64,000 nt of DNA, taken from assembly GCA_913031285.1 (NCBI GenBank), contig CAJWEI010000007.1, positions 1 to 64,000 of the forward strand. The letters are read 5' to 3'. Of this stretch, positions 1 to 7,912 are shown one piece after another; the stretch's first letter is position 1; every line of letters begins with the position of its first letter. The notes under the pieces were generated by a model. The model was given only the letters and a program-made list of their open reading frames with translations, was not told where the DNA came from and made no database searches. A program made the position numbers and the translations under genes. Source of the stretch: an uncultured Alphaproteobacteria bacterium. GTDB taxonomy: Bacteria > Pseudomonadota > Alphaproteobacteria > Rhodobacterales > Rhodobacteraceae.

Positions 1-275
1 CGTGTAAAGATCCCCATATCTTCCATAATATTTTCCAACGTACACCCAATAACAAGATGCCGCAGACTTTTAATCCCTCCAACGCAAAGCTCGTTTCCCC
101 GACCAAGTGTGAAGGTCAGACCATGACCCTCTAGATTTCTTGAATGATCCGTATGAAGGACCATATAAGCTGCTGAATAATCAGGATCAGGTGTCTTGGC
201 ATCCGAACCCGCTCTAGTTTGCGAGATCGGGAAACGAATATCCCTCACTGTCATATCTATAATTTCGATTGGCAT
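1..275 (-). CDS. L-fuconate dehydratase, N-terminal part (cut by window edge)
   Basis: Reading the minus strand from an ATG at 273-275 gives an open frame that runs off the left edge (about 91 residues). It begins MPIEIIDMTVRDIRFP and contains SDAKTPDPDYSAAY and EGHGLTFTLGRGNE, which I recognise as the capping-domain start of enolase-superfamily L-fuconate dehydratase. That enzyme dehydrates L-fuconate to 2-keto-3-deoxy-L-fuconate in the cytoplasm. The catalytic barrel lies outside the window. The gene is divergent from the isomerase at 743, and the preceding pathway steps (aldose dehydrogenase, lactonase) lie at 4.0-5.9 kb, which supports the call. No strong ribosome binding site is seen before the ATG. 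Confidence 0.85.
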   Translation of the reverse strand, partial: MPIEIIDMTVRDIRFPISQTRAGSDAKTPDPDYSAAYMVLHTDHSRNLEGHGLTFTLGRGNELCVGGIKSLRHLVIGCTLENIMEDMGIFT

Positions 276-742
276 CTCAGAAATTCCATTCTGGCAGATT
301 ATTTAGGACAGACGCTTGGCCGGTTCCAATCTTGCATCTTTCCGCTTAGCAAAAAAGCTCTTTTCCAATCTTTAAAGCTCTGAGTTTAACCAAATGATTG
401 ATTATGAAATCGCCGGTTCGTACCGATCAGGAAATCTGTTAATAGATTATTAAAACATTAATAGTTGACTATGTTTCGAACGTCAAAACTGAAAAATTAA
501 TTAACTGTCAACGAGCAAAGCGCAACACCCCAGCTACTTGTTTACTCGAGATCTATTCCGTAAAATAATATCATTATCTTCGTAATTACATTACTTTAAG
601 ACTTTTTTAATAAGTCGTTTAAAAATAAGGACATCCAAAACTAGGTAGTTTATTTGGCAAAATAGCTTGTTTTTAGGTTATAGGGAAAAGGCTGGAATTT
701 GATTTGGTACTCCATACGCAATTGCCTTGAAGGATATACAAA
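276..742. other. Divergent intergenic region
   Basis: This 467-base AT-rich spacer lies between the divergent fuconate dehydratase and AGE-family isomerase genes, so it should carry promoters for both. I see no convincing ORF, hairpin or operator palindrome. An AAGGA ribosome binding site at about 730 serves the GTG start at 743. Confidence 0.5.
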
Positions 743-1981
743 GTGAATACACGACAACTTGCCGACCTGAACTTTAAAGACAGCTGGTTGAAAGATCCGG
801 CGCATCAGGCATTTCTAATGAACGATGCGCGCAAACAATATACATTCTTTGACAAAAGTTTGAGAGGCGATGGCGGTTTTGATGTCTTAGACATCAACGG
901 AACTGCCTTACCGCGCGCAGGTCAAGAACTGCATACGACAACACGGCTCATCCACTCATACAGCCTAGGAGTGGCGACTGGTCATCCCAATAGTGCGCGA
1001 ATGGTCGATGCCGGCATGAAGTATCTTTGGAATATGCATCGCGATAAGCAACATGGGGGGTTTTTCTGGTCTGTTGATGCGACAAATATATTGGACGACT
1101 TAAAACTTGCGTATGGTCATGTTTTCGTTCTGCTCGCTGCATCAAGTGCAAAGCTTGCAGGCCATCCTGACGCCGACCGTATCCTTGCAGATGTAGCCGA
1201 CATACTTGACCGATACTACTGGGACGACCAAGTCGGTCTATATCGCGATGAATTCGCTCGCGACTGGCAACCATTTTCAACCTATCGTGGCATGAACTCA
1301 AACATGCACGCGGTAGAAGCGATGCTCGTGGCGTTTGAAGCTACTGGAGAAACCTTTTGGTTAGATCGTACTGCGCGCATCCTAGATTTCTTCACAAATC
1401 AGATCGCTCCAAAACACGACTGGCGGCTTCCAGAGCATTTCCATCAAGACTGGCGAGTTAATCCAGATTTCTTTGGTAATCCAATATTTCGCCCTGCGGG
1501 GTGCACGCCGGGGCATTCTTTTGAACTCTCCCGGCTTCTTCTTCAATATTGGGATCTTTCAGGACGCACTGATCCCACGGCGTTTACTCGGGCAAGCCAT
1601 TTGGTCATGCAAGCCTTCAATGATGCCTGGCTTCCTGATGGCGGTCTGGCCTACACAACGCGACTAGATGGTAGTATTGACATTGCAAGTCGCTTTTGGT
1701 GGCCAGTCACTGAGGCAATTGGAGTTTTTTCCGCCCTGCAAAAGCTCGATAAAGCGCAAGATTTTGAAAGTTTATATCGACGGACCTGGACCTTCGCAAA
1801 TTCACAGCTAATCGACCACGAAAATGGCGGTTGGTTTCCCGAACTTGATATTAGCGGACAACCTGTGTCGCAGCAATTTTTAGGAAAACCCGACTTATAC
1901 CATTCATTGCAGGCAGTCTTATTTCCATTGGTGCCGAGCCTCTCACGACATTACCAGGCCCTTAAAAACCTTGTAATTTAA
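743..1981 (+). CDS. AGE-family aldose-ketose isomerase (YihS/mannose isomerase-like)
   Basis: This 412-residue protein matches the length and motif order of the N-acylglucosamine 2-epimerase superfamily, closest by memory to YihS (sulfoquinovose/mannose isomerase, 413 residues). Visible hallmarks of the alpha/alpha barrel are TTTRLIHSYS (about residue 66), NSNMHAVEA (about 187), an EHFHQDW block (about 234), GCTPGHSFE (about 254) and a C-terminal GKPDLYHS. The conserved histidines fit acid-base catalysis by proton transfer at C1/C2. The GTG start is preceded by AAGGA. In this island it probably converts an aldose to a ketose. Whether the substrate is a neutral hexose or a sulfo-sugar cannot be told here, and no sulfo-sugar pathway partner is visible. 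Confidence 0.8.
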   Translation: MNTRQLADLNFKDSWLKDPAHQAFLMNDARKQYTFFDKSLRGDGGFDVLDINGTALPRAGQELHTTTRLIHSYSLGVATGHPNSARMVDAGMKYLWNMHRDKQHGGFFWSVDATNILDDLKLAYGHVFVLLAASSAKLAGHPDADRILADVADILDRYYWDDQVGLYRDEFARDWQPFSTYRGMNSNMHAVEAMLVAFEATGETFWLDRTARILDFFTNQIAPKHDWRLPEHFHQDWRVNPDFFGNPIFRPAGCTPGHSFELSRLLLQYWDLSGRTDPTAFTRASHLVMQAFNDAWLPDGGLAYTTRLDGSIDIASRFWWPVTEAIGVFSALQKLDKAQDFESLYRRTWTFANSQLIDHENGGWFPELDISGQPVSQQFLGKPDLYHSLQAVLFPLVPSLSRHYQALKNLVI

Positions 1982-2223
1982 ATTTGTCGTGATCTAAAAT
2001 GTTATATAACTACTCTGGATTGCTTACTGACATTCAAATTTATCGGTTACAATTTTATTGGATTTTTATGAATTAAAGAACAATTTACCAAATTAAGGCA
2101 GTGTTTGGGCCTACGGCAAGATAGCCTTCAATTTTACTGAGCCTAAGTTATATTTGAAGTCACAAAGTATTGATTGTGAGATGAAAGTTGCATCCTTGAT
2201 ATGATGGAGGTTATGGTTTTTGC

Positions 2224-3210
2224 ATGGATGAAAATTATATGCCTCGTTTCGCCGGTCGCCTCAATGCTTTCAAAATTGGTTCAGAGGCATATTGGCCTGG
2301 ACGAAATTCGATTACTACAGCTGATATTTTGGCACGTGCGGCTACGGCTGGCCTGAATGCAGCCGATCTTAATTACCCAGATCATTTTTTCGATGAAAGC
2401 CCGATTGAACTGCTACGTGTATTGAGTGATAACGGAATGTTACTTAATGGTATGGCAATGCGATACTACACCAATCCTGGTTATAAACTGGGTGCATTCA
2501 CCAATGCAGATCAATCTGTTAGACGCGCTGCAATTGATGAAACAAAACGTGGCTTAGACGTTTTAGCCGAAATGGGCGGTAACCTGATGACGCTCTGGAT
2601 GGGGCAAGACGGATTTGATTATTCGTTTCAGATGGATTATCAGCATGCTTGGGCCAATACGGTTAGCGCGATCATCGAGGTAGCAGAACACAACTCCGCA
2701 ATTGACATAGCCTTAGAATATAAACCCAACGAGCCTCGGGCATTTGCGTTAATGCCCGATGCAGCGACAACGCTGTTGGCCATCAAGGACATTGGGCGCG
2801 ATAATACTGGCGTAACTTTAGATTTTGCACATGTACTGTATGCGGATGAAATGCCTGCCTTTGCTGCAGCTTTGGTTGCACGACACTCGCGCATTTTAGG
2901 CGTGCATTTGAATGATGGATATGGCAAGTGGGACAACGGACTTATGGTTGGCGCAGTACATCCAATCCAAACGATTGAATTACTCGTTGAGTTAGAGCGT
3001 TCAAGTTACAACGGTGCTATTTACTTTGATACCTTTCCTGACCATTCGGGCCTCGACCCCGTTGAAGAAGCGAAAACTAATATAGAGGTTTTACAAAAAC
3101 TGCGTAAAACGGCTTCCAAGCTAGTTGGTCATGATGAGTTACAAGTTGCAATTGCGCGGCAGGACGCACCCAGTGCGATGCGTATAGTTCAATCAACAAT
3201 GCTAGCATGA
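2224..3210 (+). CDS. Sugar (phosphate) isomerase/epimerase, TIM barrel
   Basis: This 328-residue protein belongs to the xylose-isomerase-like TIM-barrel (AP endonuclease 2) superfamily, which includes D-tagatose 3-epimerases and rhamnose isomerase-like proteins. Candidate metal ligands appear in the usual order: LEYKPNEP (Glu, about 167), TLDFAH (Asp, about 197), GVHLNDG (His, about 230) and YFDTFPDH (Asp, about 267). A GGAGG lies at 2206-2210, rather far (13 bases) from this ATG, so the next Met at 2239 is possible. The stop overlaps the ATG of the next kinase (ATGA), so the two are translationally coupled and the kinase may phosphorylate this enzyme's product. Confidence 0.75.
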   Translation: MDENYMPRFAGRLNAFKIGSEAYWPGRNSITTADILARAATAGLNAADLNYPDHFFDESPIELLRVLSDNGMLLNGMAMRYYTNPGYKLGAFTNADQSVRRAAIDETKRGLDVLAEMGGNLMTLWMGQDGFDYSFQMDYQHAWANTVSAIIEVAEHNSAIDIALEYKPNEPRAFALMPDAATTLLAIKDIGRDNTGVTLDFAHVLYADEMPAFAAALVARHSRILGVHLNDGYGKWDNGLMVGAVHPIQTIELLVELERSSYNGAIYFDTFPDHSGLDPVEEAKTNIEVLQKLRKTASKLVGHDELQVAIARQDAPSAMRIVQSTMLA

Positions 3211-4052
3211 GCTTATTAGTAGTAGGCTCATTACACTTAGATGTCGTGCTGTGCGCACCACATTTACCAAGGCTTGATGAAACAGTGTCTGGCAGTTCTG
3301 TGGATTATGTATTTGGGGGAAAAGGAGGAAATCAAGCGATTTCTGCTGCGCGTATGGGAGCAAAAGTATATTTTGCTGGGCGCGCTGGCAGCGATCCTTT
3401 TGGCGATATGATCTGCAAAACTCTGGCGGAAAGTGATGTTGACGCATCACAACTGCAACGTGATGTCGGGCCCAGCGGCATGAGTGCAGCTATTATGGAC
3501 GCCAATGGTGAATATGGTGCAGTTATTGTTTCAGCAGCCAACCTTAATATCATCGCACATAATATCATAATGCCAAAAGGAACATCGCTGGTCATTTTGC
3601 AAAATGAAATTCCCCAAGAAGTGAATTTAACATTGGCCAATAAGGCTAAAGCGGCTGGCGTTGAGGTTTGGCTGAATGCAGCACCGGCACGCAAGTTGCC
3701 AAAGCAGTTAGTTGAAACGGTTGATTTGTTCATTGTAAACCGAGTGGAAGCAGAATTCTACGCATGTTTAATCCCGGAAAAAAAGGTTTTAACAACCCTT
3801 GGTGGACGGGGTGTTTATTATAATGGTGTTATGCATGAGGGATTTCCAGTTGATACGGTCTCGACCCATGGAGCGGGGGATATGTTTGTTGGTGCGCTGG
3901 CAGGGCAAGTAGTAAGCGGGACAACTATGGTCGACTCGATCAGGTTTGCGCAGGCAGCCGCAGCTTTACATGTGTCCTATCAGCTAGAGCAGCGCAAAGA
4001 TCTGACTCCTCAGTCAGTCAAAACATTTTTGAGAAATCAAGAAAGTCTGTAA
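3207..4052 (+). CDS. PfkB-family sugar kinase (ribokinase-like)
   Basis: This 281-residue ribokinase-fold protein has the N-terminal motif GGKGGNQAISAARMG (about 37) for sugar binding and the C-terminal motif HGAGDMFVGAL (about 220), whose Asp is the catalytic base. It is slightly short for the family (300-320), mainly through a compact lid and C-terminus, but both signatures are intact. It overlaps the upstream isomerase by four bases and the convergent amidohydrolase by 16 bases at its 3' end. The substrate is unknown. The context suggests the ketose or epimer made by the gene before it. Confidence 0.8.
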   Translation: MSLLVVGSLHLDVVLCAPHLPRLDETVSGSSVDYVFGGKGGNQAISAARMGAKVYFAGRAGSDPFGDMICKTLAESDVDASQLQRDVGPSGMSAAIMDANGEYGAVIVSAANLNIIAHNIIMPKGTSLVILQNEIPQEVNLTLANKAKAAGVEVWLNAAPARKLPKQLVETVDLFIVNRVEAEFYACLIPEKKVLTTLGGRGVYYNGVMHEGFPVDTVSTHGAGDMFVGALAGQVVSGTTMVDSIRFAQAAAALHVSYQLEQRKDLTPQSVKTFLRNQESL

Positions 4053-4903
4053 AATCTGGCAGCAGTGCCACCAAAAATTTGAGCATGGTCAGTCTTAGAC
4101 AAGTCTTGAGTTAGATCCTGAGCAATGTTGTGCCAATCACCGTATTCTGACTGCAGGCGACAGACGGGCCAATCTGATCCCCACATAATCCGATTTGCGC
4201 CAAAGGCGCTCAGAACATGCTCTGCGAATGGACGTAAATCTTCTATTGTCCAGACGTCTCCAGCCTCAGTAACAAGTCCAGAAAATTTGCAACAGCCTTG
4301 CGTCTCATCAGCCAGTTGGGAGATGTCAGTGGCCCATTGCGAAAAAGCATCCTTACCTGAACGTTGATCATAAATTTGTGGCTTCATGCAGTGGTTGTAG
4401 ACTGTACGCATCTCGGGGTAGCGGGCCGCTAGTTTTAAAAAATTAGGCAGGTGCATTGGAAAACCAAGCGCATCAAAGGTTATGTCTAAATCTATTATTG
4501 CGTTAAATGCCCATTGTACGTCTTCTCGGAGCATCCAGTTTATATCTGGAATGTCTTGAATCATTGGCCGGACACCAAGAAACTTTGGATTTACAGAAAA
4601 CCGTTCGAGAGTTACTAGGTCATTTGGGTTTTCGAAATTAATCCAGCCTACAACTCCTTTAATGGATGGCGTTGCATCAGCTAATCCTAACATGTACTCG
4701 GTTTCCTGAATGGTCGCAGCGGCTTGGACTAAAACCGTGCCATCGATGTTATGCTTTTCAAGGCTTTGCCTAAGATCAGATGGGCAGTAATGGCGATTCA
4801 AAATAAGATTATCTTGTGGCATCCAATCATAATCACCACGCAGCGGTTGCCAATAATGTTGATGTGCGTCGATTTTCAAATTAGATTGCAAGACAACATT
4901 CAT
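4037..4903 (-). CDS. L-fuconolactonase-like amidohydrolase
   Basis: This Amidohydrolase_2 (PF04909) family protein of 288 residues from the chosen ATG has the metal-binding IDAHQHYW motif near the N-terminus, WINFENP, YNHCMKP (about 165) and GSDWPVCRL (about 238) with the catalytic Asp. This pattern is typical of sugar lactonases acting on L-fucono-, L-rhamnono- or L-galactonolactone. A longer frame exists, but the start at 4903 overlaps the stop of the upstream aldose dehydrogenase (ATGA) and gives the family's usual N-terminus. With that dehydrogenase and the fuconate dehydratase at the left edge it forms a dehydrogenase-lactonase-dehydratase series. Confidence 0.85.
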   Translation of the reverse strand: MNVVLQSNLKIDAHQHYWQPLRGDYDWMPQDNLILNRHYCPSDLRQSLEKHNIDGTVLVQAAATIQETEYMLGLADATPSIKGVVGWINFENPNDLVTLERFSVNPKFLGVRPMIQDIPDINWMLREDVQWAFNAIIDLDITFDALGFPMHLPNFLKLAARYPEMRTVYNHCMKPQIYDQRSGKDAFSQWATDISQLADETQGCCKFSGLVTEAGDVWTIEDLRPFAEHVLSAFGANRIMWGSDWPVCRLQSEYGDWHNIAQDLTQDLSKTDHAQIFGGTAARFYRLS

Positions 4904-5928
4904 GTTGGAGCATCCTCGCGCATCAGACCTTTGGCCTTCAGATCTACCCAAAGTGATTTAGGTATATCTGCCTTTGCTGCTTGCAAATTGCCTACCATTT
5001 CATTCACGCCCTGCCCTCCAGGGATAACAGAAACATGCGCAGGATGTAAAAGTGGGAACTGGAAAGCCGCGTCAACCATACGAACTCCATGACCTTTACA
5101 AACCTCTTCTATCGCGTTCACGCGCTGAATAATGTCTTGGGGAGCGGTATCGTAGTTATAGAAAGATCCGGGCTTTGCTCCTGTGGCTAAAATGCCGGAA
5201 TTGTACGGCCCACCCGTTATAATCCCAATTCCACGAGCCTCACAAAGCGGCAAAAAACTATCAAGGGCTTTTTGCTCTAATAGCGTATAGCGCCCTGCCA
5301 ACAGAAATAGGTCGAAGTCACCACGTTCGGCTAGAACCTGGCACACCTCCCACTCATTCACCCCACCGCCAATCGCTTTTATTACTCCTTGATCGCGCAA
5401 AGCGACCATTGCGTCATATCCGCGTCCACCAAAAAATTCTTCAACCCGCATGTCCGAGGCGGCTTTTGAACCATGGGAAAACGCACAAAGATCATGGACA
5501 TAGAGAATATCGATCCGATCCACCCCAAGACGTGAAAATGAATGTTCAAAAGAACGCATAACACCGTCATAGGTGTAGTCAAAGTTTTCACGGCGTTGTG
5601 GAACGTCAAACCACTTACCAATGCCTGCACGGTGCTCTGGAGCGCAATATTCAATAAGACGCCCAACTTTACTAGATAAAACGTAACTGTCACGCGGCTT
5701 ACCACGCAAAAATGAGTTCAAGCGAGTTTCTGACAACCCTAGCCCGTAAAGTGGCGCTGTATCAAAATAACGTACCCCACCCTCCCATGATGCATCAAGC
5801 GTCGCGCGTGCCTCATAATCGGAAATTGCCTTGTAGAGATTGCCCAATGGTGCTGTTCCAAAGCCCAATTCAGTAAATGTAAGACCACCATTTTCAAGCC
5901 GGTCCCAGTGCCTTGTCCGTAACCCCAT
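4900..5928 (-). CDS. Aldo/keto reductase, L-fucose (D-threo-aldose) 1-dehydrogenase-like
   Basis: This aldo/keto reductase has about 342 residues from the ATG at 5928, which is preceded by GGAG with good spacing; a 16-residue longer frame has no such site. The catalytic tetrad is visible: Asp in YFDTAPLYG, Tyr in the same motif, Lys in VLSSKVGRL, and His in LYVHDL. A C-terminal SVIPGGQ matches the NADP-binding end of the barrel. The family oxidises L-fucose, D-arabinose or L-galactose at C1 to the lactone. The gene overlaps the lactonase by four bases, so the two consecutive oxidative steps are co-transcribed. It is divergent from the BtpA-family gene at 6021. Confidence 0.85.
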   Translation of the reverse strand: MGLRTRHWDRLENGGLTFTELGFGTAPLGNLYKAISDYEARATLDASWEGGVRYFDTAPLYGLGLSETRLNSFLRGKPRDSYVLSSKVGRLIEYCAPEHRAGIGKWFDVPQRRENFDYTYDGVMRSFEHSFSRLGVDRIDILYVHDLCAFSHGSKAASDMRVEEFFGGRGYDAMVALRDQGVIKAIGGGVNEWEVCQVLAERGDFDLFLLAGRYTLLEQKALDSFLPLCEARGIGIITGGPYNSGILATGAKPGSFYNYDTAPQDIIQRVNAIEEVCKGHGVRMVDAAFQFPLLHPAHVSVIPGGQGVNEMVGNLQAAKADIPKSLWVDLKAKGLMREDAPT

Positions 5929-6020
5929 CTCAAACTCCGTTTGTTGTGATATAACTATACCAATTTTGCTTTGCATGAACAGAATAGCAGATATAACGTT
6001 TAGACAAGGGAGAAATATTT

Positions 6021-6821
6021 ATGACTACTAATTTCAGAAATATCTTTGGAGAGATCAAACCGGTCATTGCTATGGTTCACATCGGCGCGTTGCCTGGATC
6101 TCCACTTTTTGATCCAGCCTTTGATTTGGTTTCAAGCGCACGCGCTGATCTTTTAGCTTTGCAAAAAGCAGGCGTTGACGGCGTAATGTTTGGCAATGAA
6201 AATGACCGCCCCTACGAGTTCGATGTCGACACGGCCTCAACCGCGACAATGGCCACGATTATAGGCCAGCTTAAATCCGAAATTACCGTACCATTTGGTG
6301 TCAATGTACTTTGGGATCCTATGGCGAGTATCGCATTGGGTGTAGCTTCAGGTGCAGACTTTGTGCGTGAAATTTTTACCGGCACCTATGCTTCTGACAT
6401 GGGGCCATGGACGCCTAATGCCGGAAAAGCGATGCGATACCGTGATCGCTTGGGACGCTCTGACATGGCAATGCTGTACAATGTTTGTGCAGAATTTGCA
6501 GATTCCCTTGATCAACGCTCTTTACCTGATCGTGCGCGCAGTGCCGTGTTTTCATCCATCCCAGATGCCGTACTCGTGTCAGGCCAAATCACCGGTGAGG
6601 CGGCTCCCCTATCAGATTTAGAGGCCGTGAAAGCCGTGCTGCCTAATACTGCTGTTATGGCAAATACTGGTGTAAAGCATGAGACCGTGTCAGATGTTTT
6701 AGCAATTGCAGACGGCTGCATCGTAGGATCATCGCTAAAGGTTGATGGGGATACATGGAACAACGTCGACGCAGAGCGGGCTCTAGATTTTATGGACCGC
6801 GCACGCGCGGCAAGAAAATGA
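6021..6821 (+). CDS. BtpA/SgcQ-family TIM-barrel protein
   Basis: This 266-residue protein belongs to the BtpA family (PF03437), which includes E. coli SgcQ and cyanobacterial BtpA. Family marks are KPVIAMVHIGALPGSP at the start, GVDGVMFGNENDRPY (about 52), a GVNVLWDP block (about 94) and ADFVREIFTGTYASDMGPW (about 114). The reaction of the family is not established as far as I know; the barrel with acidic and Asn-rich loops suggests a sugar-phosphate aldolase, isomerase or hydrolase. AAGGGAG precedes the ATG. Its stop overlaps the start of the M42 gene, giving a coupled operon. Confidence 0.85.
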   Translation: MTTNFRNIFGEIKPVIAMVHIGALPGSPLFDPAFDLVSSARADLLALQKAGVDGVMFGNENDRPYEFDVDTASTATMATIIGQLKSEITVPFGVNVLWDPMASIALGVASGADFVREIFTGTYASDMGPWTPNAGKAMRYRDRLGRSDMAMLYNVCAEFADSLDQRSLPDRARSAVFSSIPDAVLVSGQITGEAAPLSDLEAVKAVLPNTAVMANTGVKHETVSDVLAIADGCIVGSSLKVDGDTWNNVDAERALDFMDRARAARK

Positions 6822-7912
6822 AAGAACGTATCAAGCTTGATTTACTCGATTTGATGAGGATCCCAGGATTGGCTGGGCATGAGGACCGCGTACGCCGCGA
6901 TTTGCGCGACCGGTTGGATGCGATTGGTGTTGAAAGCAGATCAGACCCCTTGGGCAATCTGGTTGCGCATTTTTCCGGGGATGGACCTCGCGTTATGCTG
7001 TTCACGCATATGGACCAGCTAGGGTTCATCGTGCGAAAGATCGAGGCAAATGGCCTCATCCGTTTAGAGCGGCTTGGTGGGGTGCCAGAACGTGCATTAG
7101 CCGCTCAGGACGTTTTGATTTGTGTTAGTAAAGGTAGGGATATACCTGGTGTCATTGCAAACAAAAGCCACCACGCAACCACTGCTTTGGAAAAATATCA
7201 GGTAACACCATACCCAGATCTTTATGTCGATACCGGTTTTTCAAGCGCTGCCGAAGTTGAAGCGGCGGGCATTCTTATTGGTACACCAGTCGTTTACACG
7301 CCTCAAGCCAAAACGCTGCACGATGATTTTATTTGTGGTACTAGTGTTGATGACCGTGCTGGCTGTGCTGTTCTGCTCGAGATCGCACGTCTATTAAAAA
7401 ACCGGATAAGTGGTCCCCCCGTAGATTTAGCTTTCACAGTGCTTGAAGAGTTTAACCTCCGCGGTGCCCTGCCGCTAGCTCAGAGTCTGCTGCCTGACAT
7501 TGCGATACAGCTTGATTTGATGCTTGCAACAGATACGCCTGATATGGAAGCACGTGGGCAAATGATACTAGGTGGTGGTCCAGGGATGAGCTTATATTCA
7601 TTCCACGGACGAGGCACTCTTAACGGAGTTATTCCACATCCGGCCTTGGTTGATTTGTTTGAGCGAGCCGCTGATTTGGAAAAAATTTCTTTACAGCGTA
7701 GTGCCCAAGTTGGGGTATTGACGGACCTATCTTATGTGCAACTGGTTGGCGAAGGTGTGGCCTCCATTGATATAGGATTTCCGATGCGGTATTCCCACTC
7801 GGCGCGAGAGCTTTGCAATTTGAATGATTTAGTTTCACTTGCCAAGTTGTTGGGGGCCGCTCTCGGTCAAATAGGGCCAAAATTTTCTTTAAACCGGGAT
7901 GATTACACCTAA
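6818..7912 (+). CDS. M42-family metallopeptidase (SgcX/FrvX-like)
   Basis: The protein has 364 residues from the ATG at 6818, which overlaps the BtpA-family stop (ATGA); an upstream extension in the same frame runs inside btpA and is rejected. M42 aminopeptidase/cellulase-like signatures are present: FTHMDQLGFIV (metal His), a VDDRAGCAVLL block (bridging Asp), TVLEEFNLRGAL (catalytic Glu pair), LATDTPD (Asp) and YSHSARELCNLNDL (last His). Such genes recur in E. coli sugar operons (sgcX, frvX). That pairing suggests a substrate with an amide or peptide-like bond, or an as yet unrecognised activity on a sugar derivative. It is followed directly by an FGGY kinase. Confidence 0.85.
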   Translation: MKERIKLDLLDLMRIPGLAGHEDRVRRDLRDRLDAIGVESRSDPLGNLVAHFSGDGPRVMLFTHMDQLGFIVRKIEANGLIRLERLGGVPERALAAQDVLICVSKGRDIPGVIANKSHHATTALEKYQVTPYPDLYVDTGFSSAAEVEAAGILIGTPVVYTPQAKTLHDDFICGTSVDDRAGCAVLLEIARLLKNRISGPPVDLAFTVLEEFNLRGALPLAQSLLPDIAIQLDLMLATDTPDMEARGQMILGGGPGMSLYSFHGRGTLNGVIPHPALVDLFERAADLEKISLQRSAQVGVLTDLSYVQLVGEGVASIDIGFPMRYSHSARELCNLNDLVSLAKLLGAALGQIGPKFSLNRDDYT

